From: Chrysomallon squamiferum
Taxonomy: Eukaryota > Mollusca > Gastropoda > Neomphalida > Peltospiridae
Length of the DNA: 64,000 nucleotides
NCBI GenBank assembly: GCA_012295275.1
Contig: CM022665.1
Location: forward strand, 8,792,976-8,856,975
Reading direction: 5' to 3'
The translations under genes were made by a program, and so were the position numbers. The stretch's first letter is position 1; every line of letters starts with the position of its first letter. Under the pieces are notes generated by a model. That model was given only the letters and a program-made list of their open reading frames with translations, made no database searches and was not told the origin of the DNA. Shown here piece after piece: positions 26,101 to 38,535 of this stretch.

Positions 26101-26379
26101 TTTGGGAAAAACTGATCAGACTGAGTCCTTGAAATAATAATCCCTGGCCTAACTGGTCTTTAAGCACCCATGGCCTCCCTCTTTATCACTGGCCATAGCT
26201 GACCAGTGGGCACTGGCTGGCCAGCCCTGCACTGTATTGTTCTGGCTGACCGTTGGGCAACTGGGTGATTAAGTGACGACTTGCCTATTGTTGGCACATG
26301 GAATGGCCTCAGAGAGGATGCAAGATGAAGACTTTGAGCATGCACTGTCCATTCTCAAAGTGTTGACTGGAACACACAG
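26101..26379 (+). other. ER: candidate alternative first exon (short-isoform start)
   Basis: This segment is much richer in G+C than the intron around it (35 of 60 bases in 26,161-26,220). It is bounded by a T18-type pyrimidine tract ending in AG (26,099-26,100) and by a strong donor CACACAG|GTAAGA (26,379/26,380). An ATG in good context (G at -3, G at +4) at 26,303 opens MASERMQDEDFEHALSILK and stays open to the donor, leaving 2 bases over. This phase 2 end joins exon B in frame (AG|G, then DTAGAKSP). An in-frame TAA at 26,270-26,272 limits the frame upstream, so it would be a first coding exon. A weaker-context ATG at 26,298 in another frame stops before the donor. If used, the receptor would lack all 402 residues of exon A. 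It cannot be an internal coding exon after exon A, since that frame meets TAA soon. Confidence 0.42.
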
Positions 26380-27528
26380 GTAAGAAATGTTTTATAGTTT
26401 ATTTACAGCTCAGTCAGCATATGGCTTCATTCTGCACTGACCCACATAAGTAACGGCCTGATCCAATAACCTGTGGCCCATAGTGATAGCTGTTATGTAA
26501 TATTTTACACTAGAGACATTTCTCCTTTAATCTGGTAAATATAAAAAACACAGAAAGCACACATGACAGTAGCTAATTATGTAAAATCTTATTAGAAATT
26601 TTAATTATTGATACAAATACAGAACATTGTTAACATTTTTATTGTCCAGGCTATAGTTCTATTCTTAGTTCAAAAATTGCATAATAGAATTTGAAATGGG
26701 TGAATGCTTCTATCCATTTCAAGGCTAATATTCCTACTTGAGTTACACAAATTGAAATATTTCATAACTATAACCGTTTCACAGTTTATAAACACTTTTA
26801 ACTTCAAGGTTTTCGTGAGTTTTTAAAACCTGTATTTTGTAACAAGGTTTTTTTTTTGGTGTTTTTTTTAAATTTAAATTTAAATATTTAAATAGAAATT
26901 TAAATCAGTTGTATTTTGTTTCATGTGAATTTAATAGTGCAGCTTTTTTTTTTGAGGTGATGTTTTCAAGTAACAACACTCAGATAAAAACAGGTGAAAT
27001 CTGGAATAATTTGACATTGTTTAAAATAAAATAGATAATTTCTAAGTGCATGTACTTTGTATCAAAGCTGTGATAATGAGCATGCAATTTTGTGTACTTG
27101 CTGGTACAAAGAGGTAAATAAATATACAGACAGACAGATAGACCTTGTAATTTATATTAAAATGTACTTAAGTTAAACCTCACCATCCTACCTCTGATTG
27201 TTTGACTTGAAGCCTGTTTAAATCACACACACACACACACACACTGATACCTGATGATTGTACATGCAGGTGCATAAAAAAAAAAAAAAAAAAAAATTGA
27301 TATAAAGACAAATTTACTTAAGTGCACTTTATTCTATGCAGGTTTTGTGATAGATTTATGTTTAACATAGGTAATAATGTTAGTGTGTGCCAAATTTTCA
27401 CATTTTGTTTTAAACAGTTGTAAAAACAGGGGCAGGTCTGCAGTTTGAGAAAGGGAGTACAAATCATTGAGTTGAATTTGACTCTCAGTTGAAATGATTT
27501 CCATTACAACATAAAGGCTGTTGGTAAA

Positions 27529-27553
27529 ACAAACAAACAAACAAACAAACAAA

Positions 27554-27608
<55 letters not shown>

Positions 27609-27609
27609 A
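27529..27609. repeat. compound (AAAC)n(AAAT)n microsatellite
   Basis: About six AAAC units followed by about fourteen AAAT units. Confidence 0.95.
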
Positions 27610-29259
27610 ACCTATGACTTATCTCTTCTGAATCTGAAATAAATATATTTTAATCTGTATACATAAAACTGAAAGAAAAAAGATACATTTTTTAATGTTA
27701 ACATTTCATATCATTTCTGTTACATGATTTTTATTATGTACATTGGTGGCTATTATTCATAATCAGAATTAAGTAATACTGAGTATGGTGATTTATTTTT
27801 TCAATGGAAAAAAGATAAAATAAATGTAACTTAAAGTTCCAGGTCTGTACTATCATAGTTTAACCAGCCTGATGCTCTTGTCCATTTGAATTAAGCTGGC
27901 ATTGTTTTGTTTGTTTTGTTTCTGGATTTTGTTCCTTATACTAAGCTGAATCTAGCTTTAGAAAAAACTACTTTTGCTGTTTAACTGTAAAGTGAAATCA
28001 CAGATTTATTGTTAAGAAAAATGATATCATGAAGTCATTAAGAGAAATGTTTTAAGATTGTTGTTATTTTTTAATGACTGATAATTATACTCTTGTTGTT
28101 TGTCTTTTTTTTTTTTTTTTTCTTCAATAATGTAATGATAAGAAATAGAATTTTACCTTATAACAAAAATAATTTGCTAAATATTCACTGGAGCTTCAAA
28201 AACAGTGTAGCAGACTTTTTCTCAGATATCATAGTTTTGGTGAAGTGTACTAGGTCTTATGATCTATTCTTCAGTGAACAATAACTTGGCACTTTCCAGT
28301 TCTAAACAGTGCTTCACGAGTGTTTTATAAAACATGTCTGTGGGAAATGTAGTGAAAGATCCTTTGTTAGAAATTAATGCAACTACTTGTCTCACTTTGA
28401 TATGAGAAACAAACATTTGATTTTTATATTTGTAAATTAGCAGTAAAAATTATTAATACTACATAACTGTTAATGAAACTTAATATATAAATGTATTAAG
28501 GTATTGTTAAATTAATACTGATTAATTTTAAATTTAGTTTTTGAGTACAAAAATAATTAATTATTAGCTTCGATGTAATTTGTATATTATTGTTTTTTTA
28601 ATAATTCCTATTTCTAAAAGCTTCAGAAAAGTTCAGTCTTTTGCTAGGCAGATACTCTTAACATTAACCTCATTGACACTGTCTTATTATAATTGATTTG
28701 TTCATTAAGAAGGTAACATAATAATGATTGTTTCAGATAATATCTCCAGAGTTCAGCACTTACCAAATACAACTTATCTTCCTAGCTATGTAGAAAGAAC
28801 ATTATTTTCGAAGCCATTTGTAACCAGCTCAAATTCTGTCAAACCAGGATCATTTACTGCTTTGGAAAAGTTAAAGTTTATTTTGTTTAATGATGCAATT
28901 TGAGCATTTGTATTATGGGTTAACTTTCTGTTATTAGATGTTTGATGTCAAACATGTATTTTTAGTTTTTAGAAAAAACCTACATTTTTTCCCACAATAG
29001 CAGTAAGACATCTTTTACATGCACCTTTCCATAAACAGTAAAGTACATAATATGACAGTTAATAGCCAGTTTCAGAATATAAACTGTTTATACTGCTGCT
29101 GTAGAACCTTACTTTATTACTGAATGAATAAATGGATATTTAATAATGGCACAGTGTATTTTAATGATTATGATTATTCTGTAATTTTATCAATGATTTG
29201 TTGTGTACTTGTAAAGTTAAGATACACAGTGAGTTTTGTACTTGTGTTAGAGGTGAAAG

Positions 29260-29420
29260 CAGTTAGTTTACTGTTCTTATTGTTAGAACTGTTTTAAATA
29301 CAATAGGAGGGAAGCACTTACCATAACCTTTGATTCACAAATTATTAAGAATGGGGTTGGAAAGGCAAGTAACTCAGTTGTTTTATTACTGGAGATAGAG
29401 ATGAGATAGTCACATGGTTT
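29260..29420 (-). mobile_element. decayed mollusc-type SINE
   Basis: The + strand reads GGGAAGCACTTACCATAACC followed by TTTGATTCAC, the same reversed body block as at 13,440 and 13,640. The TTATTGTTAGAACTGTTTTAAA stretch just before it corresponds to the reversed GCTGCTAAT...GATCCCTTG block, with many changes. Confidence 0.5.
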
Positions 29421-32400
29421 ATTTTATGTGAGATGTAATGTAGCAATAAATAAATAAATTTCCAATTAACTAGCTGTTTTTAATTACTTTCTAGTTGTGG
29501 ATCCTTTTTAAAAATCTTTTAAAGTCTTAAGAATCCTTTTTGTCATTAAATAAAACATTAAAAGTAAAGTATCCCATTTGTAAGATATATGTGAGATGGT
29601 CATAAGTGAAGATATATAAAATAAAATAAAAATTTGCATAGAGTAAATTTTATTTCACAGGATAATGATATCCTTTTCCTAAGTTATAAAATTTAAAAAT
29701 ATAGTTATTATAATGGGGGAAAGAAGTACAGACACCATAAATTACTGATTATTTTTGTGTATCTGGTTCTGGTTCTCCCCAAAACCAATATATTAAGAAC
29801 CCCTGCACTAGTGTACATTTACTTGTTGTTGACAATAAACACAATATATTTTTTGTTTATTTATTGATCTATGTTTGTCTGAACTAACAAATAAAACATG
29901 CTGACATAACATTAAAATCCCCACAACAGCCAGTGCAATATGCTTTAAATGTATTCCACAAGACCGTCTCTACATATACCTTCTGAGTTACCAACACCAA
30001 AAGATTAATGTACTTTTGAAGTCACATTTTCTTCTAAAAGGCAGATGTGTTAGTTGAAAATCTCCCATTGACTGAACGCAAGTCTGTGTGAAGACTTGTG
30101 AGATCACACCGACCCAGCAGTTATGTCATTATAACCTGCCCTTAACCTTCTTTTGTCATGCCATGCACATGGTACTTCATCACAAAAGTGTATTTTCATT
30201 CTCACAGGGAAGATGATGTGTAATTCGAGTATTATGAAATATTTAGAACTGCCATGATGCTGTATTGCTATCTTCAGGCACAATGATCAGGTATTGTGTT
30301 TTGGTTATCGCTGCCTTTTTGTCAACCAGATATTTATAGACAATATTATCCAAACCCCTTGTCTTTTCAGTGACCCTTGTTTTGTATGCAGCTATAGTTG
30401 TTTGTTTTGGTTTTCTAATGCTCAGTAATAATATAATGATATTGCACTATTTAAAAAATTAGTTCTTATTTGATAACATATTCTATATTATACAATATTT
30501 ATAAAGTTAAAAATAAATTGTACTTAATGAAGGTTATTATTTTTATACAGAAGTTTATGTTATTGTCTTAATATTAAACTGTATATAAAGAAAAAAAATT
30601 CTTTGTATTCAGAAAGATATATTGTAAATATATTATAACTATTTCTTTTGTATCAGCTGTTTTTTTTTTTTTTCTCTTTACTCTCATAATAAAAACTAAT
30701 ATATAGCAAATTAAAACTATAGGTTACATACATAGAAATACATATGATACATAGCTGAATATCTCTATATTCTTATCAGTCTGTATTTTATGCATATTGG
30801 GATTATCCTTTTCATACATTAGACTTTGTACTTATATGATGCAAGGGCAGTAAAATGTGTTGAAATGTTTATGGTGATTTTTTTATATATATATATATAT
30901 TTTTTTTAAATCTGCATTTTCAGTATCTTCATATAATTAATTTTGTCAGTTTGTCTGTCTCTCTCTTTATGTGTGTGTGTGAGTGTGAAATAATTATTAT
31001 TTCAGACTTTTTAACAACTGTAGTATGTTTTAAATGCTTTTAAAAATTTTAATTCAGCATTAAAATAATTAAAACACTTCCATTTGAATTAAAAAATGTA
31101 TGTTTTTTGTTTAACAATGAAGGCTGAAATGTCATTAAAATTCTGCACATAGACTGGTGCTGATATATCATATTGTAGACATTTAGTTTTGTCAGACTAA
31201 CTTTGTCTGGAACAAGCAAATAATGCATTTAAATTAAAACATAATGTTCAAAAAACCCAAACAACCCCCCCCAAACCACCCCCCAAAAAACCCATCAACA
31301 ACAATAAAACCCCCAAACAACTAAATATTAAATATTTGCAGTTGTTATTTTAAAAATATTTAATTATTTATAATTTACAATTTTTTTTTAATTATAAAGA
31401 TTAATTGGTTTGTATAATTATTAGTTTTTAAAATTTTAATTTGATTATTTGCATTTTTTTTTTTCACTGTCAAAATATTACTGTTACAAGATTATTGCAG
31501 ATTATGAAATTATTGAAGCTTATGTCCTGAAATTAAGTCAATGTGTGCTAAAAGTACTTCAGTTTATGCTTAAAGCAAACATTCGTGTTAAAAAAAAAAA
31601 ATAAAAAAAAAACTAAGAAACTATTAATTTTTATTTTATTTTATTTCTTAAAATCTTTTTAGAGTTTTGTTGATAAAATTGTCACATTTCTGACTAAGAA
31701 AAAAAAAAAAAAACTGCTGCAGACCCAGCTGTCCTATTCAATATTTTTTTTTCATTTAAATTTTTTTTTTTTTTAATTTTTTTTATCATGCTTTTTGAAA
31801 TAACTTTTATCACTGAGTATTTGTATTGTATGTTTAATAACTAAAATGAAATCATTCTTTCATCAACAGTAATATCTTCTGCATGAGTAATTTCCTATTA
31901 CAAAATCTTTTGGACATCACAATTGCCTGTTTCCCCCATATTTTTAGTTTTTTTGTTGTTGAATTGAATGAATAAAGAAATAAGATATTTACTGTCAAGA
32001 TATTTTATGTTAATGGCTATAGATATATATTATATTGTAATTATCAAAACAGAGAGAGGAAGCTAGATGCAACAGCTTGGGTTACTCCTATTAATCATTA
32101 AAGGATATTCCTGTTATGAGATAAGTGCATAAAATGTTTTTTATATAAAAATTGATAATAAGAAGCTACAACTCCCACTGAAAATCTGAAAATTTCTACT
32201 ACTATGACATAAAAAAAAATAAAAAAATAAAAAAATAATAATAATAAATTTTTTTTTTTAAAAAATGCATATGCTTTTTGATATAAAAATTGAAAATAAG
32301 TACAAATGCTTGGGCTACTCCTACTGAAAATAAATATACACATACAATAATATTTACAAACACATACATGTGTAGAAGAAAATATATAACATAGCTTTTT

Positions 32401-34019
32401 ATACAAAAATTAAGGAAAACTGGTTGGAATAAAATATGTATTAATAAGTATATTGAAAAGGATTGATTTTATTATCCATTACAACTTTAGTGAACTTTTT
32501 AAACAGTTCTTTTTTAAATATATATCTTATAATCAGTATTTATACTGTGTGCTAAAATACTTCTTTCCCTAAACATACCATTACAACATTGTGCCAGGCT
32601 AAATTTGTCAGTGTTCTGAATAATGAATAGTTTTGTAGTTTGGGCTGTCGATTTCTTTGATGTTTTATATTGATTGTTGTGTGCATTAATATTTAACATT
32701 AATAGTGAACCAATGCCCTAAAGACTGAGTTCTTACATCTTAAATAACATGTACTGTTTTATTTTACCATCTTATGATAAACTAAGTAATTCCTAACAGG
32801 AATTTGTTTTTGTGTTTTTGATATGCATTATAACATAAGGGTAAAATGAATAAGCCATTAATTTATTTTAAAAATAAAGAGAAAAAAAAAAAAAAAAAAA
32901 AAGTACACCCCCACTCTTTCAAAAATATCTCCAAGTACTTTTGTGTTGAAAAAGATATATTATTTTTAATAATTTGTTATTTTATAATATTTGCAATATA
33001 AGTTCCACTGGAACAAAACATTTTTCTAACTCTTTCAAAAATAGTTGAAAATAAATGCTGGAATGAGATAATTCTTTGTTGAAAAGAGTAATCATATAAC
33101 ATTTTTTGATAATAACATTAAAAAAACAAAAAAAACACTTCACTTAAAAATCACCTTTTGCTGGTAGAGCAAAATAATGTTTAAAGTGTCCAAAACTGTG
33201 TTTTATTTTAGTGTGAATAATACTTTTTGTCTGTTGTACTGTTTTGATCTCAAACAATTAAAACCTGTAATGCAAGAAGTTAATTTAAAGATACAATTCT
33301 GCTATTTTGTGAAGTTTCAGCATTTGCAAAATATTTATTAAAAGTTACCAAACAGTATGAAAATCCAGCACTGAAAATGATTGACCAATTATGAAATGAA
33401 TTTGTGAATTTGTGTTTTATTATCTATCCTATTTGCTTTTTTGAATTGTTTTTGTCAGCTGATTTTGCTTCCTGTGATTTAAACATAAATATTCTTATAC
33501 TTTTCTGAAATAAGGATTTAATCATGTCTTTAACAATTTGTTTAGTTCCACAGGAATCTTCCATTCAAGTTGTTGAAAATTAATGACCCTAATTCAAGTT
33601 TTAACTAATAGAAATACTTGCAGAACTGAATAATACATTCAAATAAACAGGTTTCATTATTTAAAAAATTCAAGACTTTATTCTGTTAAAACTCTTCCTT
33701 ATCAAAGCTAGGGATGGGGTAGTTTACGATATCTCATTGACAGTAGCTTTACAATCTTACATTTAAGATTCCTTATCCATTTTAAAATCAGTTTTATTAT
33801 TCACAATGAATTATAATGCAAGCTTTGTAATACAAAATCTATTGAAAACAGGTTTCACTTTGTTCTGGTTTACGAAATATACTGAGATGTAGAACTAAAA
33901 TATTATGGTGGTAATTACAGTCAAACTTAGAAATTCAAATGCTGAATAGTTTATGATAACCTTCAGATTGTACTAAATTTATTTTATTTATATATTTTTT
34001 TTTATTGTCTGAGATACTG

Positions 34020-34430
34020 TGAATGTAAATCTTAACTGTTCTTCATGGTATGTTTATGTATAGTTTTCTCCCTACTTACTTATTCAGGGACTGTTTATAA
34101 CTTATCCTTCATTATATCTTTATGTGTTGTTTTCAGTAACCCACTTGGGTCACTGAATCTGTATATTACTTATATTTATCAATCCTTCACAGTTATATAC
34201 CTTTATATGTAGACTGTAGTCAACACACTTGGTCACTAATGTATTATTTACATTTTCTAATCCTTCACAGTTGTATTTCTCTAGTGTTATTTTTAGTCAG
34301 TCTACTTGTTCATGATTATGTAACTTGAACATATCAATTCTTCATATGCATTCATATTTTTTCTTTAGTGAATTTACTTTATCATGGATACTGTTTCTAA
34401 TACATTTCTATTTGCTATTTCTATTTCATT
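34020..34430. repeat. diverged tandem repeat, unit about 85-100 bp
   Basis: The blocks AATCCTTCACAGTTATAT, CTTTATGTGT and AGTCAACCCACTTGGTCACT recur with changes from about 34,025 to 34,430 in four to five units. Confidence 0.6.
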
Positions 34431-35639
34431 GTTTTATACTAATTGCAATAACCTTCTTGTTTGAGTGAAGAAGTTCATATAAACATTATCAAATACATGA
34501 TGTTTGGACAGTTTGATTACTTTAGATGACAGAGATTAATTGGAACAATGAATTTTCTACCATCTTGTAAACTTTAATTACTGATTAATTCATTAACCAT
34601 AGCCTCAGACTGATTTAAAAAGGGCAGTTCAAATAAAAGATTAATTGCTGCTAAAAAGAATAAACCATTGAACAATGACAGCAGATTTTCTCTCTCTCTT
34701 TAATCATTATGCAACAGTTACAAATAACACTGGCAAACCATTTTTATTAGTGTATTTTTTATGCTCAACCATCTACATAAAAACTTACAAAGACACAAGC
34801 ATATATACACAATTACATACATATATGCATATTCATAATATTATGTTTATTCATATTCAGATATCTAATTGTATCACTACCTATGTCATTAAGGAAAGAT
34901 ATAAGCACTTTATTAGGTAATAAAGTAAATTCTACATGTAAATAAAACTTAATATTTCAAAATGTATCACTGGATTCTTGTTTTATCAATAATTGACATG
35001 ACTATAAGATAGAAATAAACCAGACAAGAGTATTGAGTCTAGCCAGTTTGGTTTTCTTTATCCTAAAGGAACCCATTCTAAACCACTGAAGACAGAGTGG
35101 AGAGCTTTTCAAGCATTCCTTGAAGCAATAACATACAGACAACTGTTTGATGGTATATAGATCAGTTTTGTGTGCTGGGATATGCTGAGGGAGTTAATAA
35201 AATTAACATCTGGTTGCACTTATCAAAATAAATTATTTAAAAATATAAGATTGGTTATAATGATGAATATTTAATTTGAAGATCTTTTTATCATTATTAC
35301 ATTATCATCACTGATATTAGGATCTTCTTAGTATTATTACATCATTATCACTGACATTTTTCTTCTCTTTTTTTTTCATTTATGATAAAACTGCAGGATA
35401 ATTTCTTGGTTGTTTGGATATTTTACTTAATAGAAAAACTCAAGAAGAGATAAATTTTCCATTAAAAAGTCCTGAGTATTAAAAAAATGAAAGAGAGAAA
35501 TTTGAAATAACAAATTTTCCAGACAATGTGATGAAATATTAGACAGGGTGTCACCATATGTTTATATAAAGTGTTAGTTTTCTAACAGCATAAACACCAG
35601 GGGGAAAAAACACATTCATCTATCTTTTAAAGTAGGCTT

Positions 35640-35880
35640 CAGTATAGTGGTTAAATTGGTGGTGGGAGGCATGACAGGTCCCAGGAACGAGTCTTCTTAT
35701 TGCCCTATTATTTTTTTTACAAATAAACAGTCTTTTAGTGCTAATTAATAAGAGTAGCTTATAAAATGGTCCAAATGGATTACTTTTCTTAAATCAAAAT
35801 ACTATATTTGATGCCTAATAGCTGTTAATGTAATATTTGACATCAGATGCCCACTAGTTATAATTTAATGAAGTCCCATC
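35640..35880 (+). mobile_element. decayed SINE with tRNA-like head
   Basis: A tRNA-like head, TAGTGGTTAAATTGGTGG then GACAGGTCCCAGGAACGAGT (box A and box B like), is followed by the body blocks AGTGCTAATTAATAAGAGTA and TATAAAATGGTCCAAATGGA. These correspond to the GCTGCTAAT...AAGAGTAGCCCATGAAGTGG region of the mollusc SINE body. The central part is deleted or decayed. Confidence 0.5.
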
Positions 35881-37039
35881 AATCTTTTTAGTCTCATTAA
35901 ACAGATTTTTATATATGCCAAAATAAAATTTAATTCTGAATTTTTTATTTATTACTTCACCAGACACAGTTTTGTCTGGTTTTAATTTTTCATTCTTTTT
36001 TCTTTCTTTTAAGCAGCTGTTACATCAGTTTTCAAATAGAGTGCTGGAAATAGCTGTACTGTTTACAGAAAACTGTTGACTCAAATTTCATTCTGTAATT
36101 AAACATACACCATGCACATATATATTAGTGTTACACACATGCTGACAGTTTAGCTGTGGGTCATAATACAGATAGATTTGTCTGTTTGAGATTTCAGAAT
36201 AAACAAAAACACTTTTTGCACCATACCTCTTGAATAATATTAAATCTGACATTGTTAAAGACAGGCTGTTTAGTCTGAAAGCGCTCTAAGGTGTGCGACA
36301 TTTGTGAACACTCCAGCTTTAAGTGTGTCTGGCAATTTGCTCACTAGGTAGTTCTCATTCTCATTACTGAAAGGTTTCATTAATTTGTCTGTTGGAATAT
36401 CACCTTGTACTGTCTGCAAAACACACCAAAGGCTACAATGTGTTAACCCTTTAAGCTGATGGCTTTTTGTTTTTCATCTGATTTACCTACTACAGACAGG
36501 ATGAATGTGCTTACACTTTAATTAGATATACACACTTAAATAAGAGTATATAATAATAATAATTACTGATACAACAACCACTGCCACCATTATTACTATT
36601 ATGATTACTATTGTTATTATTATTATTATTCAGCCATGCAGTGAACAATATTTTATTATTTAATAAAAAAAAAAAAAAAAATAACAACACACCAAGAAAA
36701 TATACAAAAAATCCCACTCCAAAACATCATAGTCTTCTTAACCAGTTTTATTAGTAATATGGTTAAGTATTTTAAGGCTCTGAAATCACTTTCTAATAAT
36801 ACAAATTGACAATATGTTATCCAAGATCCAAAAGCTTTAAACATCTAAAGGTTTTGGGGTTTTTGTTGGTGTTTTTTTGTTTTTTTGTGGGGGGGTTTGG
36901 TTACATAAAGCTTCACTTGTGACTATATATACAGTCCATGAAGATTTCAACCTGTAATTCCAGCAGACAGTAAATGGGAAAGAAAATCACTAAACTGAAT
37001 TTTCCTTCTAACTAATCTGTCATTATTTTCAGGTGATTT

Positions 37040-38050
37040 TCCAGACTCACAGATGTTCTCTGACTATACAGACAGTGCAAACTTACAAATATTCTCTGAC
37101 TGTGTAGACTGGTCAGACCCATAGGTTTTCTCTGACTATACAAACTGCTCAGACTGTTAGATGTTCTCTGACTATACAAACTGCTCAGACTGTTAGATGT
37201 TCTCTGACTATACATACTGCTCAGACTGTTAGATGTTCTCTGACTATACAGACTGCTCAGACTCATAGATGTTCTCTGACTATATAGATTAGCCAGACTC
37301 ATAGGTTTTCTCTGACTATACAAACTGTTCAGACTGTTAGATGTTCTCTGACTATATAGATTGGCCAGACTCATAGGTTTTCTCTGACTATACAAACTGC
37401 TCAGACTCATAGATGTTCTCTGACTAGACTCCTCAGACTCATAGATGTTCTCTGATTATATAGACTGTTCAGACTCACAAATGTTCTCTGACTATACAGA
37501 CTGCTCAGACTTATAGATGTTCTCTGACTAGACTCCTCAGACTCATAGATGTTCTCTGATTATATAGACTGTTCAGACTCACAAATGTTCTCTGACTATA
37601 CAGACTGCTCAGACTTATAGGTTTTCTCTGACTATACAAACTGCTCAGACTCATAGATGTTCTCTGATTATATAGACTGTTCAGACTCACAAATGTTCTC
37701 TGACTATACAGACTGCTCAGACTTATAGATGCTCTCTGACTATATAGATTGTCCAGACTGTTAGATGTTCTCTGACTAGACTACTCATACTCAAATACAT
37801 TCAGTGACTGTGTTGACTACACAGATTCATTGATGTTCTCTGTGAAAACTGCTTAGACCCAGATATGGTTTTTCTATAAACTGTCTAGACTCACAGATGT
37901 TCTCTATGTTTATTGCTCATACTAACAGATATTTTCTAACCATGTACTCAGTCTAATAGATGTTCTCTGTGCAGACTATCCAGACTAATAGACATTTTCC
38001 AACTGATCACTCACATATGTACACTGCTCAGATTCATAGACATATCTGTG
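37040..38050. repeat. 36-bp minisatellite, about 20 clear copies then decayed copies
   Basis: The unit is close to TCTGACTATACAGACTGCTC followed by AGACTCATAGATGT. Copies are well conserved from about 37,040 to 37,795 and decay towards 38,050. Units come in subtypes (TGTTAGATGTTC, CATAGGTTTTC, CACAAATGTTC, short units with ACTAGACTCCTC). Blocks of subtypes are themselves repeated: the stretch from about 37,424 to 37,515 recurs nearly unchanged at about 37,532 to 37,623. Because 36 is a multiple of three, the - strand stays open for 132 codons of a 12-residue repeat; this is not taken as a gene. Confidence 0.95.
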
Positions 38051-38079
38051 TAAACAGATGGTTTCTATATAGATGTCCA

Positions 38080-38535
38080 TACCTACAGCTCATGTGCCCA
38101 AGATAGATTTCTGTTCAGAATCCAGACATATAGATTATGTGCTCTAGACCCACATTATCTGATTAAATAGACAGACTAGACCCATAGATTATGTACTAAA
38201 GACATACATGATCTGATTGAACAGCTAGTCCAGATTTGCAGATGGTCTGAATAAATAGACAGTCATGACTCATAGATTATGTGCCTGAGATAGAAGCAAT
38301 CTCACTTGGCAGATAGTCAAGACTTACAGACTGTGTGTCCAGAACAGACTTTGAACAGTCCTTACTCATAGATTATGTGCTTGAGATATATATGATCCCA
38401 CTCTTTAGATAATCAAGACTTATAGATTATGTGTCCAGTACAGATTCAATCTGACTATGGAGAGTTCCCAGGCTCACTCATTATGTGCACTATGATAAGA
38501 ATCCAAACTCATAGATTATATAGCTAGATAGATGT
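38080..38535. repeat. second tandem repeat family, unit about 50-60 bp
   Basis: CATAGATTATGTG and variants recur at about 38,085, 38,130, 38,186, 38,272, 38,323, 38,368, 38,421, 38,477 and 38,511. The sequence between them is diverged but often holds CAGACT/CAAGACT and GATCTGA blocks. It directly follows the 36-bp minisatellite and may be an older offshoot of it. Confidence 0.7.

Noticed and set aside
26101-26379. Internal coding exon between exon A and exon B
   Set aside because: In the phase left by exon A the frame meets a TAA about 35 bases in; only a first-exon role is possible.
37012-37410. 132-codon open frame on the - strand made of 12-residue repeats (SLSSLYSQRTSN-like)
   Set aside because: It is open only because the 36-bp minisatellite unit is a multiple of three; the array continues without the frame and shows no splice or start signals.
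37040-38535. CRISPR-like regular repeat spacing
   Set aside because: Units are directly adjacent with no unique spacers, and the DNA is animal nuclear.
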